In this document: piece after piece, positions 19,859 to 29,706 of the stretch | How the letters are laid out: the number at the start of each line of letters is the position of its first letter | Position numbering within the stretch: the stretch's first letter is position 1 | Source of the DNA: Vibrio sp. S17_S38 | GTDB taxonomy: Bacteria; Pseudomonadota; Gammaproteobacteria; Enterobacterales; Vibrionaceae | Direction of reading: 5' to 3' | NCBI RefSeq assembly: GCF_014694375.1 | Contig: NZ_JAAUWW010000019.1 | Coordinates: 16,380 to 80,379 of the forward strand | Length of the DNA stretch: 64,000 nt | Translations under genes and position numbers: made by a program | Notes under the pieces: model-generated | Databases searched by the model: none | The model's input: the letters and a program-made list of their open reading frames with translations, nothing else | Told to the model about the DNA's origin: nothing

Positions 19859-21886
19859 ATGAGAAAGTTGCTTACCATTATTGCTAGTTTAATTGCGTTA
19901 CTAATGGTGATTTTAGCCGCTTCTTACGCCACATTGCATACTCGATACGCTCCAAATTTAGTCAACTTTGCTTTCAAGCATATTTTAAACAAGCCAGTTG
20001 AAGTCAGAGAGGTTAACTATTCTTACCGACAACCTGATCATTTCACTTTTGAAGGGGTATTAATAAAAAGCCCTAACACTGAACAATCAATGTTACTCCG
20101 TCATGTTGAAATCTGGCTAGATAACCCAATCTGGAAAAACGGTAAATTACAGATTGATAATGTGTTACTTGAAGGTATGGCATTACAAAACGGTTGGCCG
20201 GGTCTAAATGTATACCCATATATCCACATCAATCAGTTATCGATCTCTAGCATTGATTTCGCCGATCACGGTTGGGTAGCGCGAGACATGAGCATCCAGA
20301 TTAAACAACCGAAATATCATCAATCGAAAATCTTACCTTTTTATGGCCAAGTACAAATCTCTGCGGATCAAATTTACTGGCAAGGTGAAGCACTTGACCA
20401 TGTTTTTCTTGATGCTGATATCACTCCAGAAAGTACCACTTTTTATGATATTCAATTTGATTGGCGTAAAGGAAAGTTCAAGGCTCAAGCAACTAAAATA
20501 GCATCCTCCAAGGTTTGGCAACTACCTCAAGTGTCTATTTCAGGGCTCAGACTGCAACAACAAAACCTCGATGAAATTAAGCCAGATGCATTAGGCTGGT
20601 TTACTCACATACCGATGGACATTGATCAGCTTGATGTGAACAATTCTAGCTTGGATACTCCTTTGTTCACGGCAAATAATTTCACAGTGAATGCTCAGAA
20701 CATCAAGCTTCCTTTTAAGCTTTGGGATCAACAAAATGCAGCTATTATTGCTTCCGCGCAATCAATGAGCATAATGGGAGAAGCAATTGCATCTCCTCAC
20801 TTAGATCTTAATCTTCAACCCCAATTAGCTGTGATAAAAAGCTTGTCACTGGAGGCGCTGCAAGGCGATGTCAACTTACAGGCACAGTTAACGCCAACCA
20901 GTCTGCAATTTAATCAGCTAAATATAAATAATATAAAATGGATCCCATCGGCTGATTCAAAAGCATTAACATTACAATATCTAAAACAACTCGACACAAT
21001 TAGCGCTAAAACATTAACCATAAGCAATGTTCAAGTCATCGACCTCACCCAAGAACCTGCAATGCAGACCTCAGGAATGAGTATTGATGGCGATGAACTT
21101 GAACTAAAACGCGCTGGTCAATGGGGGCTTTGGAATGGCAGGCTTAGTATCAGCGCCAGTAGCACTACCTACGATAAAGTAACTAGCCGTAATTTATTGC
21201 TGAACATGCACTCTAAAGATGGACACTTTTGGCTAGAAAACCTATTCGTACCATTGGAGGATGGGTTAATTAAAGGCAAAGCAGATATGGCTTATGCGCA
21301 AACTAGCCAGCCTTGGAGCTTAAATCTTGACGCTTCTGGCATTCCGTTGAGATTTATTACCCGTGGCTTTAATTTGCCGCTGCATTTAGATGGGATTACT
21401 GACTTAACGGTGAATGCTGAAGGCCTGTATGGCGATCTGCTTATTTTTAATCACAGCGTGACAGGTAAACTGGATGCGACCATCAGCCAAGCCACCAGCA
21501 GTGATAATTTTGAAACCCTGTGGCTAAGAAATCAACAAGCAGAAGTCGCACCTATCGATAAGCGAAGTCAAGATAACCCAGAGTCTGCTAAAGCCATGAG
21601 TGCAGATATCACCAAAGAAACCAGTATAAAAGATGAAGCGCTCCGTAAGCCTGTAATAATCGGAGACATTCATTTGAATGCTGATCGTGGTCGAGTGTCA
21701 TTAAAACCTTTTAGCATTAAAGGCGATGATTTTTCAGCTCATTTAGGCGGCGAGTATGATTTTCTCTTCCCCAAAAAAGGCAATGTACAATATCGGCTGG
21801 AAGGAGAATGCAAAGCGCTGACTTTTAACTTATTAGGTGAGCGTAATGGAGTTAACGTCGAAGACAGTTGTCAATCGCCGAAATAA
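19859..21886 (+). CDS. AsmA family protein
   Basis: The 675-residue protein has a single N-terminal membrane helix (about 4-26) and a long periplasmic region of beta-rich repeats, ending in a domain typical of AsmA proteins (IHLNADRGRVSLKPFSIKGDDFSAHLGGEYD). AsmA-like proteins are thought to span the periplasm and move phospholipid or affect outer-membrane assembly. Which of the several AsmA paralogues this is cannot be told. It stands alone between pckA and the convergent yiiD. Confidence 0.8.
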   Translation: MRKLLTIIASLIALLMVILAASYATLHTRYAPNLVNFAFKHILNKPVEVREVNYSYRQPDHFTFEGVLIKSPNTEQSMLLRHVEIWLDNPIWKNGKLQIDNVLLEGMALQNGWPGLNVYPYIHINQLSISSIDFADHGWVARDMSIQIKQPKYHQSKILPFYGQVQISADQIYWQGEALDHVFLDADITPESTTFYDIQFDWRKGKFKAQATKIASSKVWQLPQVSISGLRLQQQNLDEIKPDALGWFTHIPMDIDQLDVNNSSLDTPLFTANNFTVNAQNIKLPFKLWDQQNAAIIASAQSMSIMGEAIASPHLDLNLQPQLAVIKSLSLEALQGDVNLQAQLTPTSLQFNQLNINNIKWIPSADSKALTLQYLKQLDTISAKTLTISNVQVIDLTQEPAMQTSGMSIDGDELELKRAGQWGLWNGRLSISASSTTYDKVTSRNLLLNMHSKDGHFWLENLFVPLEDGLIKGKADMAYAQTSQPWSLNLDASGIPLRFITRGFNLPLHLDGITDLTVNAEGLYGDLLIFNHSVTGKLDATISQATSSDNFETLWLRNQQAEVAPIDKRSQDNPESAKAMSADITKETSIKDEALRKPVIIGDIHLNADRGRVSLKPFSIKGDDFSAHLGGEYDFLFPKKGNVQYRLEGECKALTFNLLGERNGVNVEDSCQSPK

Positions 21887-22045
21887 TATTGTTCACTCAA
21901 AAAACAAGCCCTTAAGACGTAAGACAGAAGTGATTAAAGATAACGCTAACGACACCGTTCATACACGTTGCAAGATTCTAATCCACAATTAGGTTAGAGC
22001 GGTGGTTAGTGAAAAGACAGACCAATTAAATAAAGATAGAGTCCG

Positions 22046-22969
22046 CTAACGAACGACTGGAGCCTCACCTAAAAAGTCCGTCATTAACATATAAGTTCCT
22101 GTAAATTCGACGGCTGGTATGTCACCGCTGTATACCGTCACCTTGACAATAATACGCGCGCGACGTCCATTTTCTAAGCGGTCCAAATCACCACTAATTC
22201 CATCAAGCGAGGTCACGGCAATCGGGCTTTCTGTTACAGGAGCTCTAAAACGCACTTGGCTATCCGCCAAAATAATATCCGCTTCCAATCCTTTTTCACG
22301 CATTAATAGCCATGCCATACCCCAGCCCGTTAAGGTGGTTAAGGTAAAAATAGAGCCTGCAAACATGGTTTCATGTGGGTTAATATTAGGATTAAGCGGT
22401 GCTGAGCACTCAAAGCGATAACCCGTATATTGACTAATTCTTATACCCATCGCTCCACAAATTGGAATTTCTTGCCGCCATCGCTTTTGTAGTTCATCAC
22501 ACCAATCTGGTCGATGAGTCACTTGGGATAATGTATTCAACTTTTTGATCATTTGTTGATGTCGAATTGGTCCGATTTCATCACTCAACTCACCTTGGCT
22601 TTCGAATCCATTGTGATTATAAAAAGCAATTGCATCTTGGCGAGCGTTACATACTAAGCGTTTTGCCCCTTCTTGTACCGCATAAGCTTCCAGAGCGACC
22701 AGAATCAACGAACCTAGCCCTTTCCCTCTATGATTAGGATTCACCGCCATGTAGCGCACTTGCCCTTCACTATTAGGAGTAAGATAAATCCGCCCAACCG
22801 CCATGATCCGATTACGACCATCCACAATCATGCGATGCGAACTCATTTCATCATATTCATCTCGCTCCGAGCCAAGTGGTTGATGAAAAGGCTCACGCAA
22901 CATTTGCCAACGAAAATGATAATAGCGTTGTAAATCCGCATCCGTTTTTGGCGTCACTAACTTAAACAT
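22046..22969 (-). CDS. yiiD: YiiD-like GNAT/hotdog fusion protein
   Basis: The 307-residue protein joins an N-terminal GNAT acetyltransferase domain (about 1-145; acetyl-CoA loop NPNHRGKGLGS, then ARQDAIAFYNHNGFE) to a C-terminal YiiD_C hotdog domain (about 155-307; NINPHETMFAGSIFTLTTLTGWGMAWLL). The E. coli homologue has been linked to malonyl-ACP decarboxylation and starting fatty acid synthesis; I recall this and cannot verify it here. The order yihY-dtd-yiiD is the same as in E. coli, which supports orthology. Confidence 0.85.
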   Translation of the reverse strand: MFKLVTPKTDADLQRYYHFRWQMLREPFHQPLGSERDEYDEMSSHRMIVDGRNRIMAVGRIYLTPNSEGQVRYMAVNPNHRGKGLGSLILVALEAYAVQEGAKRLVCNARQDAIAFYNHNGFESQGELSDEIGPIRHQQMIKKLNTLSQVTHRPDWCDELQKRWRQEIPICGAMGIRISQYTGYRFECSAPLNPNINPHETMFAGSIFTLTTLTGWGMAWLLMREKGLEADIILADSQVRFRAPVTESPIAVTSLDGISGDLDRLENGRRARIIVKVTVYSGDIPAVEFTGTYMLMTDFLGEAPVVR

Positions 22970-23014
22970 CTCAATCCCTTATTTATACATTAATTGGCGT
23001 ACCGCTAACTCGAG

Positions 23015-23452
23015 TTAAACTTGTAGCCAAAACGTCACCGGTCCATCATTAACCAATGCCACTTTCATATCTTCAGCAAAACGACCATTTTGCGTATTTA
23101 CCCCCGACTCTTGGCAACATAAAGAAAAATAATCATACAAACGCTGCGCCTCGGCTGGATCCGCTCCTTTCGAAAAACTTGGCCGCATGCCTTTTTGAGT
23201 ATCCGCTGGCAAGGTAAATTGTGAGACAACCAAAACACTGCCACCAATTTGTTGAACGTTTAAGTTCATTTTCCCCGCGTCATCTTCAAAAATGCGATAA
23301 CCTAATACTCGCTCAGTTAAACGTCTTGCTTTTACTTCATCATCGTTTTTTTCAACTCCTAGCAACACTAATAGGCCTTGCTGTATTTCACCGACAATTT
23401 CCCCATTAACACGAACATTGGCTTCACTCACTCGCTGAATAAGTGCAATCAC
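23015..23452 (-). CDS. dtd: D-aminoacyl-tRNA deacylase
   Basis: The 145-residue protein removes D-amino acids, and glycine, wrongly attached to tRNA. Both family motifs are present: SQFTLPAD (about 77-84) and the C-terminal cross-subunit Gly-cisPro motif in [11 protein letters not shown]. Length equals E. coli Dtd (145). The start overlaps the yihY stop by 4 bp (ATGA type), so translation is coupled. Confidence 0.96.
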   Translation of the reverse strand: MIALIQRVSEANVRVNGEIVGEIQQGLLVLLGVEKNDDEVKARRLTERVLGYRIFEDDAGKMNLNVQQIGGSVLVVSQFTLPADTQKGMRPSFSKGADPAEAQRLYDYFSLCCQESGVNTQNGRFAEDMKVALVNDGPVTFWLQV

Positions 23453-24354
23453 AATACATCATCCTTCTTATCAGCTTTTCTAATCAGCTTTTCCAATAAC
23501 TGTTCCAAACGATGAAAAGGTTCATTTTCATTCCAATGCTCACGCTCGCCTAAGCTAGCCGTGACTTCAGCGCCAATTAAAACAATAAACCAACACAAAT
23601 ATATCCAAACAAATAAGATCGGAATGGCTGCAATTGCACCATAAATTAGTTGATATGATGGGAAAGCCGTAATGTAAAGAGCAAAACCTTTTTTACTGAG
23701 TTCAAATAATATCCCAGCGACAAGCGCCCCACTTAAAGCATGGAAAATCTTCACTTTAATATTGGGTACCAATAAATAGAGACCAAAAAAAGCAAAGGAA
23801 GAAAAAAGCATAGGAAGCAGTCGATACACTAAATTGAGTGTCTCACTACTTAAAATTTGAGTTGAAGTAATGTAAGACGTTAAGGCCAAGCTTAAACCAA
23901 TAAAAAGTGGACCTAATGTTAATACCATCCAATACATAGAAAAAGAGTATACTAAGCGGCGTTTACGCTTCACTCGCCAGATATAATTCAAGTTTTTATC
24001 AATAGTTGAAATCAATAGCATCGCTGTAATAAAGACAAAAATACCACCAATGGCGGTCATTTTTGCTGTGTTATCAATAAAAGAATTGATCGCATCTTTT
24101 ACTGCATAACCCGCGGCAGGAACAAAATTACTAAAAATAAACTCTTGAAGCTGATTACTAATCCCTTCAAATACGGGAAATTTAGATAAGCCTGTGACCA
24201 ATACCGTTGTAAGTGGCACCAATGAGAGCAACGTAATATAGGCCATATACCCTGCATTAACCGCTAACCGATCATGCACAACTCTTTCCTTTAGATACAC
24301 AAAGTAGTGAAGATACAGACCTAACCGTGTTTCGACTGTCCGTAATGTATTCAT
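23449..24354 (-). CDS. yihY: YihY/UPF0761 family inner-membrane protein
   Basis: The 301-residue protein has about six transmembrane helices and the family landmarks [31 protein letters not shown] and [10 protein letters not shown]. It was once called RNase BN by mistake; its true role is unknown. The charged cytoplasmic C-terminus (about 275-301) is common in the family. It is co-transcribed with dtd (4-bp overlap) and lies 10 bp after the upstream ATPase gene. Confidence 0.93.
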   Translation of the reverse strand: MNTLRTVETRLGLYLHYFVYLKERVVHDRLAVNAGYMAYITLLSLVPLTTVLVTGLSKFPVFEGISNQLQEFIFSNFVPAAGYAVKDAINSFIDNTAKMTAIGGIFVFITAMLLISTIDKNLNYIWRVKRKRRLVYSFSMYWMVLTLGPLFIGLSLALTSYITSTQILSSETLNLVYRLLPMLFSSFAFFGLYLLVPNIKVKIFHALSGALVAGILFELSKKGFALYITAFPSYQLIYGAIAAIPILFVWIYLCWFIVLIGAEVTASLGEREHWNENEPFHRLEQLLEKLIRKADKKDDVL

Positions 24355-24363
24355 ATACCGTCC

Positions 24364-24888
24364 CTAAGATAATTGCTGAATAATATAAGTGGCACGTTGC
24401 TCGATACTCGCCCAAGGCACATCTACCACTTTATAACCTAATTCAGTATAGATATCGATAATCAAATCATGCACTTCACACGCTTGTTCAAAACTATGTG
24501 GACGCACCTCGTCTTGAACATAAATAGCAGAATAAGGCCGACAAACAAAAACCTGTGAATGATAATCTAAGCCGGCATTACGAATATAATCAGGCACAGA
24601 TTGATGACCAAGCTTCAAGTAAGCCACAATATCAGGGATCGCTCGGTCCATAAAACTCACCCCACCGACTTGCGAAGCTTGTTCTTTTTGTCGCTGCATA
24701 TGATCTAAACATAGCTCAGCAAACTGAGCTAAATTATCCCAAGGTAAAATACCATGTTCTAATTGAGATTGTTGCTCGATCAAATAACGAGAAGACTCAG
24801 GAAAAGTGGTAAAACCGTGAAGGTTCAAAGCATTTATAATAGAGGTTTTCCCTGCTCCTGGACCGCCCGTAATGATGATTGGTTTCAT
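24364..24888 (-). CDS. Small P-loop ATPase/kinase-like protein (AAA_28 type)
   Basis: The 174-residue protein has a Walker A motif (GGPGAGKTS, residues 8-16), an ESSRYLIEQQ stretch near 31-40 and a MDRAIPDIVAYLKLG region that may hold the Walker B or lid residues. It resembles the uncharacterised AAA_28 family of small nucleoside-kinase-like proteins. No substrate can be assigned. It precedes yihY by 10 bp and so is probably the first gene of a four-gene unit ending in yiiD. Confidence 0.8.
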   Translation of the reverse strand: MKPIIITGGPGAGKTSIINALNLHGFTTFPESSRYLIEQQSQLEHGILPWDNLAQFAELCLDHMQRQKEQASQVGGVSFMDRAIPDIVAYLKLGHQSVPDYIRNAGLDYHSQVFVCRPYSAIYVQDEVRPHSFEQACEVHDLIIDIYTELGYKVVDVPWASIEQRATYIIQQLS

Positions 24889-24974
24889 TATCTATCCATA
24901 TACATATTGACCGCAATTAAGATCCCTGAGAGAACCGAAAAATAATAATCTCATTTTAAACATTCGTTAATAAA

Positions 24975-25006
24975 AAAAGCCGATGCAATCAATTGCATCG
25001 GCTTTT
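24975..25006. terminator. Terminator after typA
   Basis: A 14-bp perfect stem (24975-24988 with 24993-25006, 4-nt loop) is flanked by A and T runs. It ends typA on the minus strand, 24 bp after the stop. Confidence 0.9.
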
Positions 25007-25030
25007 CACTATATCACAACTGGTGTGATT

Positions 25031-26860
25031 TTATTTTGGTCCACGACCTGCACGTTTACGTTCATTTTCAGTCAAATGACGTTTACGAATACGGATGCTT
25101 TCTGGTGTTACTTCTACTAGCTCATCATCATCGATGAATTCTAGCGCTTGCTCTAGCGTAAATTTAATCGCTGGAGAAAGTGTTTGTGCTTCATCAGTAC
25201 CAGATGCACGAACGTTAGTTAATTGCTTACCACGAAGACAGTTGATAGTTAAATCGTTATCACGGTTATGAATACCGATGATTTGACCTTCATAAACTTC
25301 ATCACCGTGCTCTGCAAATAAACGACCACGATCTTGTAAGTTAAATAGTGAGTAAGTTACCGCTTTACCCATACCATTTGAAACTAATACGCCGTTAGCA
25401 CGTTGGCCAATTACGCCACCTTTATGCGGGCCGTAATGATCAAATGAGTGATAGATCAAGCCAGAACCAGAAGTCATAGTTAGGAATTCAGTTTGGAAAC
25501 CAATAAGACCACGAGAAGGCATCATAAAGTCCATACGTACACGGCCTTTACCGTCTAACGCCATGTTAGTTAGCTCGCCTTTACGTAGGCCGATGCTTTC
25601 CATGATAGCGCCTTGATGCTCTTCAATAACATCAATCGTTACAGTTTCAAACGGTTCCATTTTTTGGCCGTCTTCTTCTTTGATGATAACTTCAGGACGT
25701 GATACTGCTAGCTCGTAGCCTTCACGACGCATGTTTTCGATCAAGATAGAAAGGTGAAGTTCACCACGGCCAGAAACGCGGAAACGATCTGGGCTATCGG
25801 TTTCTTCAACGCGTAATGCTACGTTGTGTACTAATTCTTTTTCTAGACGCTCAAGGATATTACGTGAAGTAACAAATTTACCTTCTTTACCAGCAAACGG
25901 AGAATTGTTTACTTGGAAAGTCATGGTTACTGTTGGTTCGTCAACAGAAAGTGGCTTCATTGCTTCAACTGTATTTACATCACAGATAGTGTCAGAAATT
26001 TTCAACTCACCTAAACCGGTGATTGCAATGATGTCACCAGCAAAAGCTTGGTCAACTTCGGTACGGCTAAGACCCATGTAACCAAGGACTGTACCTACTT
26101 TACCGTTACGTTTCTTACCGTCAGCGCCAACAATAGTCACTTGTTGATTTGGTTTAACGCTACCACGAGTAACACGACAAACACCGATAACACCCACATA
26201 AGAGTTGTAATCTAGTTGAGACACTTGCATTTGCAGTGCGCCATCAACGTCAACATTTGGGCAATCAACGTTATCAACAACGGCTTGGAAAAGTGGCTCC
26301 ATGTTTTCGCCAACTTCGCCTTCATCCATAGATGCCCAGCCATTTAATGCTGATGCATAAACAACTTTAAAGTCTAGTTGTTCATCAGTTGCGCCTAAGT
26401 TATCAAACAAATCAAAAATTTGATCCATAACCCAATCAGGACGAGCGCCAGGACGGTCAACTTTGTTGATAACAACAATTGGCTTTAGACCATGTGAGAA
26501 TGCTTTTTGAGTAACGAAACGAGTTTGAGGCATAGGACCGTCAACCGCATCAACGATTAGTAGAACAGAGTCAACCATCGACATGATACGTTCTACTTCA
26601 CCGCCGAAATCGGCGTGTCCTGGGGTATCAACGATATTGATACGGTAGTCATTCCAGTTAATTGCAGTATTTTTTGCAAGGATGGTAATACCACGTTCTT
26701 TTTCGATATCGTTTGAGTCCATGACGCGCTCTTCAGCTTCACCACGAGATTCAAGTGTACCCGATTGCTGTAGAAGCTTATCAACCAAGGTCGTTTTACC
26801 GTGGTCAACGTGCGCGATAATCGCGATATTTCTTAACTTATCAATCTGTGGAGTAGTCAT
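25031..26860 (-). CDS. typA: Translational GTPase TypA/BipA
   Basis: The 609-residue protein is an EF-G-like ribosomal GTPase that acts in 50S assembly, especially in the cold. GTPase motifs are G1 [10 protein letters not shown]3 [10 protein letters not shown] and G4 [12 protein letters not shown], followed by domain 2, EF-G III/V folds and the BipA C-terminal domain. I use the ATG at 26860 ([11 protein letters not shown]), which gives the usual length; a GTG nine codons upstream is open but non-conserved. It diverges from glnA, as in E. coli. Confidence 0.97.
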   Translation of the reverse strand: MTTPQIDKLRNIAIIAHVDHGKTTLVDKLLQQSGTLESRGEAEERVMDSNDIEKERGITILAKNTAINWNDYRINIVDTPGHADFGGEVERIMSMVDSVLLIVDAVDGPMPQTRFVTQKAFSHGLKPIVVINKVDRPGARPDWVMDQIFDLFDNLGATDEQLDFKVVYASALNGWASMDEGEVGENMEPLFQAVVDNVDCPNVDVDGALQMQVSQLDYNSYVGVIGVCRVTRGSVKPNQQVTIVGADGKKRNGKVGTVLGYMGLSRTEVDQAFAGDIIAITGLGELKISDTICDVNTVEAMKPLSVDEPTVTMTFQVNNSPFAGKEGKFVTSRNILERLEKELVHNVALRVEETDSPDRFRVSGRGELHLSILIENMRREGYELAVSRPEVIIKEEDGQKMEPFETVTIDVIEEHQGAIMESIGLRKGELTNMALDGKGRVRMDFMMPSRGLIGFQTEFLTMTSGSGLIYHSFDHYGPHKGGVIGQRANGVLVSNGMGKAVTYSLFNLQDRGRLFAEHGDEVYEGQIIGIHNRDNDLTINCLRGKQLTNVRASGTDEAQTLSPAIKFTLEQALEFIDDDELVEVTPESIRIRKRHLTENERKRAGRGPK

Positions 26861-27183
26861 GGAATTCAATTCACTTATAAAAGACACCCAAGCGTTGGGC
26901 GAACTTGATTAAAAAAACGGTCGTAAATGTACCAGATTTTCGAAAAAATCCTAGAAATATGTGATCAAAGTGGCGATTATTTACGCTTTTCCTTCGATTT
27001 AAACGCTCTATTGCCATTCAGACATAAAAAAATGAAATATATTGTGTCTTATCTAGCCATTTTATTCCATTCATCTCAATTTACAAAAACGCGGCCTTGT
27101 TACTATAAACGTCATTGACAAACGATCAAATACTCGGCTGAATAGAGGGGTTATTCAATCGATTGCATCAAAACAGCGCCACA

Positions 27184-27200
27184 CGCACCATGTTAGTGCA
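27184..27200 (+). promoter_or_regulatory. NtrC-binding site 1 upstream of glnA
   Basis: The 17-bp dyad has arms GCAC and GTGC and matches the NtrC consensus TGCACCAAAATGGTGCA at most positions. It lies about 100 bp before the sigma54 promoter, a typical enhancer distance. Confidence 0.8.
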
Positions 27201-27204
27201 ACTG

Positions 27205-27244
27205 CGCACCAAATTAGATCATCGACTTGCACCTTATTGGGCTT
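27205..27244 (+). promoter_or_regulatory. Two weaker NtrC-like sites upstream of glnA
   Basis: Windows at 27205-27221 and 27228-27244 each keep the left arm of the NtrC consensus (GCACC) and part of the right arm. With the strong site at 27184 they would form a three-site enhancer, as low- and high-affinity sites do at E. coli glnAp2. The downstream two are weaker calls. Confidence 0.5.
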
Positions 27245-27282
27245 TATAACTTTAGTTCTTTGAATTTAAAGGATTTATTTTC

Positions 27283-27299
27283 TTGGCACGATTTTAGCT
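27283..27299 (+). promoter_or_regulatory. Sigma54 promoter of glnA
   Basis: TTGGCACG (-24 element, 27283-27290) and TAGCT (-12 element, 27295-27299) have correct sigma54 spacing. Only one core -12 base differs (TAGC for TTGC). It lies about 150 bp before the glnA start, downstream of the NtrC sites. Confidence 0.85.
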
Positions 27300-27447
27300 T
27301 AGTACTAAGCATCATTGATAATTTTAAACAATCAAGATCGCTTAATGCAGAAACTCACTAAAAAACATAGTTACTAAAAGACATGTTCACTAGTAAGAAT
27401 AGCTTTAATCGTTCAAACAGTATTAATAACACCGGAGGTTATCCAAG

Positions 27448-28857
27448 ATGTCAGTTGAAAACGTACTCTCTCTGATCGCTGAAAACGAAGTTAAGTTTGT
27501 TGATTTACGCTTTACCGACACTATCGGTAAAGAACAACATATTTCTATTCCTGCACACCAAGTAGATGCAGACTTCTTTGAAGATGGCAAAATGTTCGAC
27601 GGTTCTTCTGTCGCTGGCTGGAAAGGCATTAACGAATCTGACATGGTCATGATGCCAGATCCATCAAGCGCAGTATTAGACCCATTCACAGAAGACTCAA
27701 CGCTAAATATCCGTTGTGACATTCTTGAGCCTGCAACCATGCAAGGCTACGACCGCGACCCACGCTCTATCGCAAAACGTGCTGAAGACTTCATGCGCTC
27801 AGCGGGCTTTGCTGACACTGTGCTTGTTGGCCCAGAACCAGAATTCTTCCTATTTGATGACGTTAAATTCGGTAACGAAATGTCAGGCGCATTCTTCAAA
27901 ATTGACGACGTAGAAGCGGCTTGGAATAGCGGTACAGAATACGAAGGTGGTAACAAAGGTCACCGTCCTGGCGTTAAAGGTGGTTACTTCCCAGTAGCAC
28001 CTGTTGATTCATCTCAAGACATCCGTTCTGCTATGTGTTTAATCATGGAAGAAATGGGTCTTGTCGTTGAAGCACATCACCACGAAGTAGCAACAGCAGG
28101 TCAAAACGAAATCGCAACTCGTTTTAATACCTTGACTGAAAAAGCAGATGAAATTCAAATTTATAAGTATGTTGTTCATAACGTTGCTCATGCATACGGT
28201 AAAACAGCGACTTTTATGCCTAAACCACTCGTTGGCGACAACGGTTCTGGCATGCACGTTCACATGTCTCTTAATAAAGATGGTGTAAACCTGTTTGCTG
28301 GCGATAAGTACGGCGGCTTATCTGAAATGGCACTGTTCTACATCGGTGGCATCATCAAGCACGCGCGTGCAATTAACGCTTTTGCTAACCCATCGACTAA
28401 CTCATACAAACGTCTTGTACCTGGATATGAAGCGCCGGTTATGCTTGCATACTCTGCTCGTAACCGTTCTGCATCAATTCGTATTCCAGTAGTACCAAGC
28501 CCTAAAGCTCGTCGTATTGAAGCTCGTTTCCCAGATCCAGCGGCTAACCCATATTTGTCATTTGCTGCTCTATTAATGGCAGGCCTTGACGGTATTAAGA
28601 ACAAGATTCACCCTGGCGATGCTATGGATAAAGACTTGTACGACTTACCAGCAGAAGAAGCTGCAGAGATCCCGAAAGTAGCGGAATCTCTAGAAGTCGC
28701 TTTGAAAGCACTAGATGATGATCGTGATTTCTTAACTTCTGGCGGTGTATTCTCGGACGATTTCATTGATTCTTATATCAAGTTGAAATCTAAAGATGTT
28801 GAGCGCGTTAATATGGCCGTTCACCCACTTGAGTTTGAATTGTACTACTCAGTTTAA
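27448..28857 (+). CDS. glnA: Glutamine synthetase type I
   Basis: The enzyme joins ammonia to glutamate using ATP, the main route of nitrogen assimilation. The 469-residue protein matches E. coli GlnA in length and has the beta-Grasp N-domain ([13 protein letters not shown]), [10 protein letters not shown], the ATP-binding [16 protein letters not shown] and the adenylylation loop with Tyr398 (KDLYDLP). A strong binding site (GGAGGT) precedes the ATG. Upstream lie a sigma54 promoter and NtrC sites, so it should be induced under nitrogen limitation. A terminator separates it from the downstream glnL-glnG genes. Confidence 0.98.
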   Translation: MSVENVLSLIAENEVKFVDLRFTDTIGKEQHISIPAHQVDADFFEDGKMFDGSSVAGWKGINESDMVMMPDPSSAVLDPFTEDSTLNIRCDILEPATMQGYDRDPRSIAKRAEDFMRSAGFADTVLVGPEPEFFLFDDVKFGNEMSGAFFKIDDVEAAWNSGTEYEGGNKGHRPGVKGGYFPVAPVDSSQDIRSAMCLIMEEMGLVVEAHHHEVATAGQNEIATRFNTLTEKADEIQIYKYVVHNVAHAYGKTATFMPKPLVGDNGSGMHVHMSLNKDGVNLFAGDKYGGLSEMALFYIGGIIKHARAINAFANPSTNSYKRLVPGYEAPVMLAYSARNRSASIRIPVVPSPKARRIEARFPDPAANPYLSFAALLMAGLDGIKNKIHPGDAMDKDLYDLPAEEAAEIPKVAESLEVALKALDDDRDFLTSGGVFSDDFIDSYIKLKSKDVERVNMAVHPLEFELYYSV

Positions 28858-28918
28858 TACTCGTTGGTTTACGCCTTCAGGTTTATTTCTGTAACAGTGT
28901 AAATAATACGAAAATTTT

Positions 28919-28948
28919 AGGCTCGCCTCTCAGGTGAGCCTTTTTTTT
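28919..28948 (+). terminator. Terminator after glnA
   Basis: A 9-bp GC-rich stem with one G-T pair (28919-28927 with 28933-28941) is followed by eight T. Confidence 0.9.
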
Positions 28949-29002
28949 GTTGTGAGGAAAAAGGCAAACGATAAGCTGAGTAAAAACTAAGGAGTCCGCA
29001 CA

Positions 29003-29599
29003 ATGATACGGTATTCATTTATATTTATATTACTTGTGACTGCACTTTCCAATGCTAATGAAGTTTATAAGTGGACAGACAATAACGGCGTTTTACATCT
29101 CAGTGATACCCCTCCTACAAAAACCATCAACGCTAGCAACAGAGAAACTCTAATACTCCCCGATGTAAGAAGCTCAGCGCCAATACACCAATACGGCGAT
29201 ACCCACGATATGAATAAACCTTCCGAAACAGTGTCTCAAGCACCATTGTTCGAAAAAAATAGTATACCATCGGAGAATGTGTCACCAAAAAATGAAAAAC
29301 CAATTAAGAAAGAAATCATCGTCAGTATTGAAACGCCAAGCAACGATCAAACATTAAGAAGTAGCCGTGGTTCAATCACTGTCCAAGCAAACTTAAGTCG
29401 TAAATTAACCATTGGTGAGCGCGCGCAATTAATTTTCGACAATCAACCTTTTGGTGCACCAAAAACTACTACGTCTTGGGAGTTAAGCAATATTGATCGT
29501 GGTGAACATACAATAACTGTCCATATTGTAGAAAGCGGCAAGGTTATTGCATCATCTTCTACCATTACGGTATATCTGCATAAAACAACCGTAAATTAG
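29003..29599 (+). CDS. DUF4124 domain protein, exported
   Basis: The 198-residue protein has a signal peptide (cleavage near LSNA/NEVYK), then a DUF4124 domain at about 19-45 (VYKWTDNNGVLHLSDTPP), a low-complexity linker, and a C-terminal Ig-like beta domain (about 108-195; IETPSNDQTLRSSRGSITV, then DRGEHTITVHI). It is probably periplasmic. Its role is unknown. It lies between glnA and glnL on the same strand, a position where related Vibrio carry a DUF4124 gene, so a link to nitrogen control is possible but unproven. A good binding site (AAGGAG) precedes the ATG. Confidence 0.82.
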   Translation: MIRYSFIFILLVTALSNANEVYKWTDNNGVLHLSDTPPTKTINASNRETLILPDVRSSAPIHQYGDTHDMNKPSETVSQAPLFEKNSIPSENVSPKNEKPIKKEIIVSIETPSNDQTLRSSRGSITVQANLSRKLTIGERAQLIFDNQPFGAPKTTTSWELSNIDRGEHTITVHIVESGKVIASSSTITVYLHKTTVN

Positions 29600-29669
29600 A
29601 CGTATGATGAGATCATTGGCCTTTTTATTTGTACTGATTTTTATCATGCCCCATACTGAAACTTATTTA

Positions 29670-29686
29670 CGCACCAATTTAGTGCA
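29670..29686 (+). promoter_or_regulatory. NtrC-binding site before glnL
   Basis: The 17-bp dyad CGCACCAATTTAGTGCA resembles the best glnA-upstream site (15 of 17 identical). It lies 20 bp before the glnL ATG. In E. coli, NtrC bound at the glnL promoter represses the glnLG pair; the position here suggests the same feedback. Confidence 0.75.
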
Positions 29687-29706
29687 AATAATACAAAGGC
29701 AAGATA

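Noticed and set aside
26927..27118. 63-codon frame in the typA/glnA gap
   Set aside because: No ribosome binding site and no recognisable protein features.
28039..28604. Antisense frames inside glnA
   Set aside because: They mirror glnA codons and have no start signals.
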